A stretch of 6,497 nucleotides of DNA from Clostridiales bacterium. Its GTDB lineage: Bacteria; Bacillota; Clostridia; Oscillospirales; Acutalibacteraceae. Of this stretch, positions 1-4,903 are shown one piece after another. The notes below the pieces were generated by a model that made no database searches, was not told where the DNA came from, and worked only from the letters and a program-made list of their open reading frames with translations. The DNA lies in assembly GCA_021200075.1 (NCBI GenBank), contig JAJQGZ010000101.1, positions 1 through 6,497 on the forward strand. The letters are read 5' to 3'. The position numbers and the translations under genes are program-made. Position 1 is the stretch's first letter, and every line of letters starts with the position of its first letter.

Positions 1-9
1 CCCACGCTT

Positions 10-37
10 AATTCCACTCCTTTATCACTGTGGAATT
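10..37. repeat. 8-bp inverted repeat (hairpin) near the left edge
   Basis: AATTCCAC at 10-17 is the exact reverse complement of GTGGAATT at 30-37, with a 12-base loop. It lies just downstream of the broken minus-strand Dabb gene. It could be a weak 3' hairpin of that transcript, but no T-run follows it on either strand, so it is not a clear intrinsic terminator. Read on the minus strand, the loop and right arm contain an AAGGAG-like sequence (22-17) that could be the ribosome binding site of a gene starting at or beyond the left edge; a GTG triplet lies at 5-3. Neither role can be settled here. Confidence 0.4.
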
Positions 38-54
38 TACTTTGGGAATTTACT
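32..54. repeat. 10-bp direct repeat GGAATTTACT x2
   Basis: GGAATTTACT occurs at 32-41 and again at 45-54, separated by TTG. It lies immediately downstream of the stop of the broken Dabb gene, which itself holds an 8-bp tandem duplication. The repeat is seen directly; a replication-slippage origin is an inference. Confidence 0.6.
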
Positions 55-57
55 ACA

Positions 58-356
58 TTAACATTTATATTCGAATGCGACGGAACTTTCAGCCGCAGAG
101 TGCATAAGTGCATATGCTTTTTAACGACCGAGCAGTGATATTCGTCATTTTTGATATTCGTCAAGCATTTGCTTATTGTCAAGAGTCACCTGAAGAATAA
201 TATCATATGAACGCTCACTGTGGAGAAAATCCACGCCGACCTCAATACCCCTGAGCATCGGCACATTACCCTGCATAGACTTGAGTATATCGGCGGTTTT
301 TGGCACATTTCGGGTGAATTGTCTTTTAATTTGAAGCAAACAATGTGTTTAATCAT
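58..356 (-). pseudogene. Dabb-domain (stress-responsive alpha/beta barrel) protein, broken by three indels
   Basis: The minus strand encodes a small Dabb-family protein whose pieces lie in different frames. Translation starts at ATG 356-354 (MIKHIVCFKLKDN), 7 bases after an AAAGGA ribosome binding site. The frame is lost around 297-310, where one A is missing, most simply in the A5 run at 297-301 (read as QKTADILK when restored). The next frame carries the core, including VGVDFLHSERSYDI, and hits TGA at 147-145 just after an A5 run (148-152) that appears to have one A too many. The following frame gives DEYHCSVVKKHMH. Then AGTGCATA is duplicated in tandem (99-106, 107-114); removing one copy joins it to SAAESSVAFEYKC and TAA at 60-58. 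Repairing all three gives 96 residues, the usual size of stand-alone Dabb proteins. The family is known as small dimeric alpha/beta barrels of mostly unknown role. The intact signature suggests recent inactivation or, less likely, sequence errors. Confidence 0.8.
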
Positions 357-382
357 AGTATATCCTTTCAATGTGTATTACA

Positions 383-414
383 AGTATATTCCAATACGAT
401 AAATTTACTGTCAA
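383..414 (-). promoter_or_regulatory. Possible promoter of the Dabb gene
   Basis: Read on the minus strand, TTGACA (414-409) is a perfect -35 box. Downstream are AATATA at an 18-base spacing (390-385) and the better hexamer TATACT at a 20-base spacing (388-383). Neither combination is ideal, so the exact -10 is uncertain. The start codon of the Dabb gene is about 27 bases further on. Confidence 0.45.
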
Positions 415-447
415 AGCATTGTTATAACGGCATAGATATTAATTGTT

Positions 448-490
448 AAAATCGCAAACGGCGCTGAGATTTTATTCCTGCGCCGTTTGC
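448..490 (-). terminator. Intrinsic terminator of rny
   Basis: GCAAACGGCGC (454-464) and GCGCCGTTTGC (480-490) form a perfect 11-bp stem with a 15-base loop. On the minus strand it begins 7 bases after the rny stop codon and is followed by GATTTT. It separates rny from the Dabb gene. On the plus strand the stem is followed only by AAAATAG, so it acts mainly in the rny direction. Confidence 0.85.
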
Positions 491-497
491 AAAATAG

Positions 498-2054
498 TTA
501 TTTTGCGTATTCAAAAGCTCTTGATTCTCTGATGATATTTACTTTAATCTGTCCGGGATACTGCATTTCGTCCTCGATTCGATTAGCTATTTCCCTGGCT
601 ACAAGAGGCATTCTTTCATCATTAACGATTTCGGGCTTAACCATAACCCTGACCTCTCTGCCTGCCTGGATAGCATACGCTCTTTCAACACCCTCAAAGC
701 TTGTGGAAATTTCCTCAAGCTGTTCAAGTCTTTTGATGTAATTCTCAATATTTTCCCGCCTTGCGCCCGGCCTTGCGGCTGAAACGGCATCCGCAGCCTG
801 TACAAGACAGGCGACGATTGTTTTACACTCAATTTCGCCGTGATGTGCTGCAATGGCGTGAACGATAGCGTCGCTTTCTTTATACTTCTTAGCCCACTCA
901 ACGCCGAGTGCAATATGCGAACCCTCCATCTCGTGATCGAGAGCCTTGCCTATATCGTGGAGCAAGCCTGCACGGCGAGCCTGTTTTTCATCAGCACTGA
1001 GCTCCGCTGCCATAAGACCTGCGATACGCGACACCTCAAGGCTGTGCTGAAGTACATTTTGACCGTAAGAGGTACGATATTTAAGCTTGCCGAGAAGCTT
1101 GACAAGCTCGGGATGAACCTGTCCACAATTAGCGGAGAGAACGGCTTTTTCGCCCTCGTGCTTAATTGTGGCATTGACTTCCTTGGTGCTTTTTTCAAAG
1201 CATTCTTCAATTTTTGTGGGGTGGATTCTTCCGTCTTGAATAAGACGCTCGAGGGTGAGCCTTGCAATCTCTCTCCTAATCGGGTCAAATGAGCTTATTG
1301 TGATAGCCTCCGGCGTATCGTCAATGATAAGTTCAACACCCGTTATGGATTCGATAGAACGAACATTTCTTCCCTCTCGTCCTATGATTCTTCCCTTCAT
1401 ATCATCATTGGGAAGAGCTACAACGGAAACGGTGGTTTCCGTAGTGTAATCCGCTGCACAGCGCTGGATTGCGGTGGAGATAACCTTTCTTGCCAAAACG
1501 GTGCTTTGGTCTTTGATCATCTGCTCGTATTCAAGGATACGCTTACTCTTTTCAGTGTCAAGCTCTTCGTTTAAATCGGCTAAAAGCTGCTGCTTTGCCT
1601 GCTCCTGAGTGAACCCTGAAATGCGCTCCAGCATATCAAACTGGCTTTTCTTGATGCCATCGATTTCGAGTAGCTTGTCGTCAAGCTCTTGTTGCTTGGC
1701 GGTGATATTTTCAGTTTTTTGTTCAAGTGAATCTGCTTTTTTGTCAAGATATTCTTCTCTTTGATTAAGACGATTTTCCTGCCTTTGAACTTCATTTCTC
1801 CTCTCACGGATATCCTTGTCGGCATCCGAGCGGAGCTTATGAATTTCATCTCTTGCTTCAACAAGCCTTGCCTTTTTGGTGGCTTCGGCTTCCGTCAAAG
1901 CGGTGTTAATAATTTTTGTTGCTTCCTGCGTTGCCGAACCGATTTCCTTTTCGCTCGATTTCCTGCGGAATTCTCCGCCGAATACAAAGCCGACAACAAA
2001 AAATATAACAGAACAAACCACACCGACGATTATCGGCGTAATAATACTACCCAT
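498..2054 (-). CDS. rny: Ribonuclease Y (membrane-anchored endoribonuclease)
   Basis: RNase Y is the main mRNA-decay endonuclease of many Bacillota, acting as a membrane-tethered dimer. The 518-residue product has the full family order: an N-terminal membrane span (about residues 5-27), a long charged coiled coil (about 30-190), a KH RNA-binding domain with GRIIGREGRN (221-230), and an HD phosphohydrolase domain. Metal-binding candidates are H337 in LQHSLE, H366-D367 in LLHDIGKA, H404/H405, and D422 in AADAVS. The B. subtilis protein has about 520 residues, so this one is complete. The ATG at 2054 was chosen because it leads directly into the hydrophobic span; it sits 11 bases after GGAGG. 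A TTG (2060-2058) and a GTG (2066-2064, inside the ribosome binding site) are in-frame alternatives that would add 2 or 4 residues. The gene has its own promoter and terminator and is transcribed away from the decarboxylase gene. Family assignment is very secure. Confidence 0.97.
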   Translation of the reverse strand: MGSIITPIIVGVVCSVIFFVVGFVFGGEFRRKSSEKEIGSATQEATKIINTALTEAEATKKARLVEARDEIHKLRSDADKDIRERRNEVQRQENRLNQREEYLDKKADSLEQKTENITAKQQELDDKLLEIDGIKKSQFDMLERISGFTQEQAKQQLLADLNEELDTEKSKRILEYEQMIKDQSTVLARKVISTAIQRCAADYTTETTVSVVALPNDDMKGRIIGREGRNVRSIESITGVELIIDDTPEAITISSFDPIRREIARLTLERLIQDGRIHPTKIEECFEKSTKEVNATIKHEGEKAVLSANCGQVHPELVKLLGKLKYRTSYGQNVLQHSLEVSRIAGLMAAELSADEKQARRAGLLHDIGKALDHEMEGSHIALGVEWAKKYKESDAIVHAIAAHHGEIECKTIVACLVQAADAVSAARPGARRENIENYIKRLEQLEEISTSFEGVERAYAIQAGREVRVMVKPEIVNDERMPLVAREIANRIEDEMQYPGQIKVNIIRESRAFEYAK

Positions 2055-2063
2055 ACTCAACAG

Positions 2064-2072
2064 CACCTCCTT
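2064..2072 (-). promoter_or_regulatory. Strong ribosome binding site of rny
   Basis: Read on the minus strand, AAGGAGGTG (2072-2064) is a long match to the 16S anti-Shine-Dalgarno sequence. The distances to the TTG (5 bases after GGAGG) and ATG (11 bases) candidates straddle the usual optimum, so the site does not decide between the two starts by itself. Confidence 0.8.
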
Positions 2073-2114
2073 CTTTTAGTTTAATTCTCGAAAATTTACC
2101 ATCAGAAAAGGTAC

Positions 2115-2143
2115 AGTTTACAATGCAAAATAATGTTTGACAA
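2115..2143 (-). promoter_or_regulatory. Possible secondary rny promoter
   Basis: On the minus strand TTGTCA (2143-2138) and TAAACT (2120-2115) are separated by 17 bases, in the leader between the main promoter and the rny start. Both hexamers are weaker than those of the main promoter. Confidence 0.25.
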
Positions 2144-2186
2144 TGCTATGCGGTGAACATAACAATATGTAAAACATCTATATGTT

Positions 2187-2215
2187 AATATACACCCATA
2201 TGTTGTATATGTCAA
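2187..2215 (-). promoter_or_regulatory. Main rny promoter with an inverted repeat in its spacer
   Basis: On the minus strand a perfect -35 TTGACA (2215-2210) and a -10 TATATT (2192-2187) are spaced by exactly 17 bases, predicting a leader of about 125 bases. An inverted repeat, ATATACA (2188-2194) and TGTATAT (2204-2210), fills the spacer and touches both hexamers, where a repressor would block RNA polymerase. Four direct ATATGT motifs (2165, 2180, 2198, 2207) lie in the same stretch. The promoter is seen directly; operator function is an inference, and the DNA is AT-rich. Confidence 0.8.
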
Positions 2216-2289
2216 GTTTTTTATTTTTACATCGAGGATAAACAAAGCCGAATAAATGCGGCGGGTATTTATTTGTAACTAAATTTTAA

Positions 2290-2318
2290 TTGACTTCTAG
2301 CGAAAACGGTAATATAAT
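2290..2318 (+). promoter_or_regulatory. Promoter of the riboswitch-decarboxylase transcript
   Basis: TTGACT (2290-2295) and a perfect TATAAT (2313-2318) are separated by 17 bases. The predicted start near 2325 falls on the first base pairs of the riboswitch P1 helix, as expected when a riboswitch opens the leader. Confidence 0.88.
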
Positions 2319-2325
2319 GTAAATC

Positions 2326-2440
2326 GAAAAAAGGAGTAGTTTGCATCTGTAACTTGCAGGTGATGTGCAGGTCGTCACGACGGGAATCCCGGTCTGCACC
2401 GTACCGTGAGCCCGCTTTCGGTTGAAACGAGACTTTTATC
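2326..2440 (+). ncRNA. yybP-ykoY-type (Mn2+) riboswitch aptamer
   Basis: The region shows the sequence signatures of the manganese-sensing yybP-ykoY class: GGAGTAG right after P1 (2333-2339), GTCGTCA (2371-2377), and GAAACGAGACTTTT (2424-2437) closing the fold. Pairings traced by eye: P1 2326-2333 with 2433-2440 (one A-A mismatch); P2 CATCTG (2344-2349) with CAGGTG (2357-2362); a long arm GTGCAG (2365-2370) with CTGCAC (2394-2399), capped by CGGG-AAT-CCCG (2381-2391); and ACCG (2403-2406) with CGGT (2419-2422), giving a four-way junction. In this class Mn2+ (with Mg2+) docks two arms and stabilises P1. Here P1's 3' strand is also the left arm of the following terminator, so ligand binding should allow read-through (an ON switch). 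Class assignment rests on remembered motifs and pairing, not a covariance-model search. The unusual part is the downstream gene. Confidence 0.82.
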
Positions 2441-2463
2441 ACGGGTGTGGTAAAAGCCTTTTT
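2431..2463 (+). terminator. Riboswitch expression-platform terminator
   Basis: GACTTTTATCAC (2431-2442) pairs with GTGGTAAAAGCC (2447-2458) through 12 positions with one G-U and one A-C mismatch, a GGGT loop, and then five T's (2459-2463). Positions 2433-2440 are shared with riboswitch P1, so the two structures exclude each other. Confidence 0.85.
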
Positions 2464-2493
2464 CATTCCTCCTTTTTTCATTCCTTTTTCATT
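2459..2493 (+). repeat. Three pyrimidine-rich TTTTTCATT repeats
   Basis: TTTTTCATTCCT occurs at 2459-2470 and 2474-2485, followed by TTTTTCATT at 2485-2493. The first copy overlaps the T-run of the terminator. The stretch may extend the termination zone or be a slippage product. Confidence 0.6.
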
Positions 2494-2560
2494 TTTAACA
2501 TAGTAATAACCCGTAGAGAGTTAAAACACTCAGCGGAAAAAATTATGAAGGAGTAGGAAT

Positions 2561-3703
2561 ATGGATGCATTACTTTTGAAATCATCCGTTTTGCAGGATT
2601 TTGCCGATTTATTTTCAAATGTCGGCGAAATCAAATGGCAAATGGTACTAATGTGGATTGTGGGAGGAGTATTGATTTACCTTGCGATAGCAAAGGAAAT
2701 GGAGCCAACTCTTCTGTTGCCGATGGGATTCGGTACAATTTTGGTAAATCTTCCGCTTTCCGGCGCAATCGGCGATGACGGCCCGATAACCGTTTTGTTC
2801 AACGCCGGTATTGCAAACGAGCTGTTTCCATTGCTGTTATTTATAGGTATAGGAGCGATGATAGACTTCGGCCCCCTGCTTAAAAATCCGTGGCTTATGC
2901 TTTTCGGTGCGGCGGCACAGTTCGGAATATTCTTCACTTTCTTCGTTGCAAGCTTTTTCTTCGACACAAACGACGCCGCTTCAATAGCTATAATCGGCGC
3001 CGCAGACGGCCCCACATCCATATTTGTTGCAAACGAGCTTAATTCAAAATATCTCGGTGCGATTATGGTTGCGGCATATTCATATATGGCTCTTGTTCCG
3101 ATAGTTCAGCCGCCGGTAATCAAAGCGGTTACCAGCAAAAAGGAACGCAGAATAAGAATGAAATATCAGCCGGGCGAAGTAACCAAAACCACAAAAATCC
3201 TCTTCCCTATTATTGTAACCATCATTGCCGGACTTGTAGCGCCCAAATCGGTAGCGCTTGTAGGCTTCCTGATGTTTGGTAATCTTATCAGAGAATGCGG
3301 TGTTTTGAACCAGCTTTCCGAAACGGCGCAAAACGCAATGGCAAATACAATAACAATTCTCCTCGGTTTAACTGTTGCTTCAAGTATGTGCTGGGAAGAT
3401 TTTGTAAACTGGGAGACCATAATGATTCTCGCTCTCGGTCTTGTAGCTTTTGTATTCGATACCGTAGGCGGAGTTATGTTTGCAAAACTCCTCAACCTCT
3501 TCCTCAAGGACGACAAGAAAATCAACCCGATGATAGGCGCCGCCGGAATTTCCGCTTTCCCGATGAGTGGACGAGTTGTAAACCAAATGGGACTTAAAGA
3601 GGATAATCAAAACTTCCTGCTTATGCAGTCAATAAGTGTAAATGTTTCGGGTCAGATAGCCTCGGTTATAGCCGGCGGACTTATTCTGACGCTCGTTTCC
3701 TGA
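2561..3703 (+). CDS. Sodium ion-translocating decarboxylase, beta subunit (OadB/GcdB/MmdB family)
   Basis: The beta subunit is the membrane part that decarboxylates carboxybiotin and couples this to Na+ export in oxaloacetate, glutaconyl-CoA and methylmalonyl-CoA decarboxylases. The 380-residue protein is highly hydrophobic with many membrane spans. Residues known to matter in Klebsiella OadB are all present at matching spacing: D149 in GAADGPTSIF (D203), Y175 in AAYSYMALVP (Y229), and N322, G326, S331 and R338 in NPMIGAAGISAFPMSGR (N373, G377, S382, R389). The ion and carboxybiotin machinery therefore looks intact. Length is near the lower end for the family, which commonly runs from about 375 to 430 residues. 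The start ATG is 7 bases after AAGGAG (2548-2553). An apparent Mn2+ riboswitch controls the transcript and a putative gamma subunit follows, but no alpha or biotin-carrier gene is adjacent. Sequence alone does not fix which acyl substrate is used, so no symbol is given. Confidence 0.95.
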   Translation: MDALLLKSSVLQDFADLFSNVGEIKWQMVLMWIVGGVLIYLAIAKEMEPTLLLPMGFGTILVNLPLSGAIGDDGPITVLFNAGIANELFPLLLFIGIGAMIDFGPLLKNPWLMLFGAAAQFGIFFTFFVASFFFDTNDAASIAIIGAADGPTSIFVANELNSKYLGAIMVAAYSYMALVPIVQPPVIKAVTSKKERRIRMKYQPGEVTKTTKILFPIIVTIIAGLVAPKSVALVGFLMFGNLIRECGVLNQLSETAQNAMANTITILLGLTVASSMCWEDFVNWETIMILALGLVAFVFDTVGGVMFAKLLNLFLKDDKKINPMIGAAGISAFPMSGRVVNQMGLKEDNQNFLLMQSISVNVSGQIASVIAGGLILTLVS

Positions 3704-3762
3704 CAACATACATATCCTTAAATTTGCCGACGGTGTAATTTTGAGACAACTGAATTTCCGTT

Positions 3763-3791
3763 TACGCCTTATCAGGCTACAATAAGGCGTA
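3763..3791 (+). repeat. Perfect 10-bp hairpin between beta and gamma genes
   Basis: TACGCCTTAT (3763-3772) and ATAAGGCGTA (3782-3791) form a perfect stem with a 9-base loop in the 135-bp gap. The following TTGAAAACTTTTG is not a proper U-run, so this is more likely an mRNA-stabilising or processing hairpin, or a leaky terminator that lowers gamma expression. No separate promoter for the gamma gene is obvious in the gap. Confidence 0.6.
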
Positions 3792-3838
3792 TTGAAAACT
3801 TTTGATTAACTAATGTAGCGGAAAGGCTATGAATTACT

Positions 3839-4036
3839 ATGATAAATTTGATTTTGCAGATTTTCAATATGGCGATATACGCAGACAGTTGGAAAACCTC
3901 TTTGCCAGTTGTTCTTTTCGGTATGGTCGGAATATTTATTGTAATAGGTGTAATAATTTTGTTCACATATCTGCTCAATAAAGTTACATCGAAATCGAAA
4001 AAGAATAAAAAGGGCGACGATGAAAATTCCGACTGA
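3839..4036 (+). CDS. Small membrane protein, probable OadG-type gamma subunit
   Basis: This 65-residue protein has one membrane span (about residues 20-46, around PVVLFGMVGIFIVIGVIILF) followed by a Lys/Ser- and acid-rich cytoplasmic tail (KSKKNKKGDDENSD). The pattern of a short N-terminus, a span beginning with a Gly-Met pair, YLLNKV at its end and a charged tail is that of OadG-family gamma subunits, which assemble the alpha and beta subunits of Na+-pumping decarboxylases. Its place directly after the beta gene, and a strong terminator after it, support a beta-gamma pair. The start is not certain: GGAAAGG (3820-3826) lies 12 bases before this ATG, longer than usual, and Met11 (3869) is an alternative. 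Small gamma subunits are poorly conserved, so the call leans on topology and context. It lacks the long Pro/Ala linker and zinc-binding tail of Klebsiella OadG. Confidence 0.7.
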   Translation: MINLILQIFNMAIYADSWKTSLPVVLFGMVGIFIVIGVIILFTYLLNKVTSKSKKNKKGDDENSD

Positions 4037-4117
4037 CAATTCAACATATTGCTAATTGTTGACCGACAATAGACAATAATAATATTAATGTAATAATATA
4101 AATTAGTGTTATGATAA

Positions 4118-4168
4118 AAACGGACGGTAATATGCACCGAGCATAAATTACCGTTCGTTTGTTTTTTT
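4118..4168 (+). terminator. Strong intrinsic terminator after the beta-gamma pair
   Basis: AAACGGACGGTAAT (4118-4131) pairs with ATTACCGTTCGTTT (4147-4160) over 14 bp with a single G-U; ATGC/GCAT can extend the stem inward. Seven T's follow at 4162-4168. It ends the decarboxylase transcript about 80 bases after the gamma stop. The AT-rich stretch 4037-4117 before it shows no gene. Confidence 0.93.
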
Positions 4169-4219
4169 GAAAAAATTGTAAAAAATTTAAAACATTCGAG
4201 CATACCGGCAAATTAATGC

Positions 4220-4248
4220 TTTACTTTTTATTTTTATTATGCTATAAT
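4220..4248 (+). promoter_or_regulatory. rpsO promoter (extended -10)
   Basis: TTTACT (4220-4225) and a perfect TATAAT (4243-4248) are spaced by 17 bases. TGC directly before the -10 gives an extended -10 element, which compensates for the weak -35. The predicted start is near 4255, giving a leader of about 105 bases. Confidence 0.85.
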
Positions 4249-4261
4249 CATTGAGCTATCA

Positions 4262-4333
4262 ACGGTTTACTCGGATACGGGTGTAAGCTCTTGAGAGACA
4301 CACCTTTCCCGTTTCTGTGTTCACCGTATTCGG
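4262..4333 (+). promoter_or_regulatory. Structured rpsO leader, candidate S15 autoregulatory RNA
   Basis: The leader folds strongly. CGGATACGGGTG (4272-4283) can pair with CACCGTATTCG (4322-4332), 11 pairs with one wobble and one bulged G. Inside it, CTCT-TG-AGAG (4288-4297) forms a small hairpin flanked by GGTGT (4280-4284) and ACACC (4299-4303), and ACGGG (4277-4281) can instead pair with CCCGT (4308-4312). Several pairings compete for 4277-4284, as expected of a switching or protein-binding leader. Ribosomal protein S15 is known to repress its own mRNA through leaders of several unrelated folds in different bacteria. Whether this one binds S15 is an inference; the structure ends 16 bases before the GAGGTG ribosome binding site. 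Confidence 0.55.
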
Positions 4334-4360
4334 CAAATAATATTAAATGAGGTGAAAGTA

Positions 4361-4636
4361 ATGACACAAGCAGAAAAGCAGGCTATCATCAAGGAATATG
4401 CCACACACGAGAATGACACGGGTTCTCCCGAGGTTCAGATTGCTGTTCTTACCACAAGAATCAATGAGCTGACAGAGCATCTCAAGGTTCACAAAAAAGA
4501 CCATCATTCCAGAAGAGGTCTCCTTAAAATGGTAGGTCACAGAAGAAATCTTCTTGTATATCTCTACAAAAAGGATATTGAAAGATACCGTACTCTTATT
4601 AAGAAGCTCGGCATCCGTGACACGCTTGACAGATAA
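4361..4636 (+). CDS. rpsO: 30S ribosomal protein S15
   Basis: S15 binds the central domain of 16S rRNA early in 30S assembly and forms an intersubunit bridge. The 91-residue product matches the family (usually 88-90) along its length: DTGSPEVQIAVLTTRI (19-34), the 16S-binding loop HKKDHHSRRGL (44-54), and the C-terminal helix KKDIERYRTLIKKLGIR (70-86). It ends a few residues later than typical, with DTLDR. The ATG start lies 6 bases after GAGGTG (4349-4354); an in-frame GTG at 4352 lies inside that site and was rejected. pnp follows 300 bases downstream, the conserved rpsO-pnp order. The gene has its own promoter and a structured leader that may carry autoregulation. Confidence 0.97.
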   Translation: MTQAEKQAIIKEYATHENDTGSPEVQIAVLTTRINELTEHLKVHKKDHHSRRGLLKMVGHRRNLLVYLYKKDIERYRTLIKKLGIRDTLDR

Positions 4637-4642
4637 ATGTCG

Positions 4643-4699
4643 ATACCCTGCCCTGTTAACGGCGACATCGGCATAATGCCGTTGCGTGCCGTGGGGTAT
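4643..4699 (+). other. Imperfect structured element just after rpsO
   Basis: ATACCC (4643-4648) can pair with GGGTAT (4694-4699), enclosing AACGGC (4658-4663) with GCCGTT (4678-4683). The inner palindrome CGGCAT-A-ATGCCG (4669-4681) competes with the latter pairing. It begins 6 bases after the rpsO stop. No U-run follows, so it is more likely a processing or stability element than a terminator. Confidence 0.5.
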
Positions 4700-4720
4700 T
4701 ATCATCATTTTACACACCGC

Positions 4721-4760
4721 AGGCAAGTGATAGTCATCTACCGCTTGCCTTGTTTGTTAT
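4721..4760 (+). terminator. Probable rpsO terminator
   Basis: AGGCAAG (4721-4727) pairs with CTTGCCT (4744-4750), with a possible inner TAG/CTA pairing, followed by the T-rich TGTTTGTTAT. The U tract is interrupted by G's, so termination may be partial and some rpsO transcripts may read into pnp. Confidence 0.65.
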
Positions 4761-4795
4761 GTAAGTATCGGGAGGGGCGAACAGATAGTAGTAAA

Positions 4796-4824
4796 TTGAA
4801 CGCACGGTTTTAAGTGCATATATT
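4796..4824 (+). promoter_or_regulatory. pnp promoter
   Basis: TTGAAC (4796-4801) and TATATT (4819-4824) are spaced by exactly 17 bases. The predicted start near 4831 gives a leader of about 105 bases. It lets pnp be transcribed independently of rpsO. Confidence 0.75.
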
Positions 4825-4870
4825 CCTGTGTGCTGAATTTATTACTATATATTTGCACCTCTCGGCTTTG

Positions 4871-4903
4871 GGAATTTGCCGTTTTGTTATAAACGGCTGT
4901 TCC
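4871..4903 (+). promoter_or_regulatory. pnp leader hairpin
   Basis: GCCGTTT (4878-4884) and AAACGGC (4891-4897) form a perfect 7-bp stem with loop TGTTAT. GGAA (4871-4874) and TTCC (4900-4903) extend it across a small internal loop. It ends 22 bases before the GAGG ribosome binding site (4926-4929) and lacks a U-run. In E. coli, PNPase represses its own mRNA through a leader hairpin cut by RNase III; a comparable role here is only an inference. Confidence 0.55.

Noticed and set aside
840..1292. 150-codon open frame on the plus strand inside rny
   Set aside because: It lies fully antisense to the conserved RNase Y coding sequence, has no ribosome binding site, and its composition follows the codons of rny.
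2545..2556. Mini-ORF ATG-AAG-GAG-TAG overlapping the beta subunit ribosome binding site
   Set aside because: It has no ribosome binding site of its own, and the AAGGAG is explained as the site for the gene at 2561.
3763..3791. Resemblance of the hairpin to enterobacterial REP/BIME sequences (CCTTATCAGGC core)
   Set aside because: Only one copy is present and the rest of the element does not match; the window is clearly not enterobacterial.
3829..3981. Alternative plus-strand frame starting at ATG 3829
   Set aside because: Only 2 bases separate it from the GGAAAGG site, and its product has no membrane span or recognisable motif. The frame starting at 3839 has a clear span and family-like tail.
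4059..4088. Promoter-like TTGACC ... TATTAA after the gamma gene
   Set aside because: It would drive only a transcript of some 70 bases into the terminator at 4118-4168. In such AT-rich DNA the match is likely chance.
3772..4203. 143-codon open frame on the minus strand opposite the gamma gene
   Set aside because: It overlaps the gamma gene, the 3763-3791 hairpin and the strong plus-strand terminator, and its product resembles no family; it is an AT-rich shadow.
4343..4726. 127-codon minus-strand frame over rpsO
   Set aside because: It is antisense to S15 and the structured region behind it, with no supporting signal.
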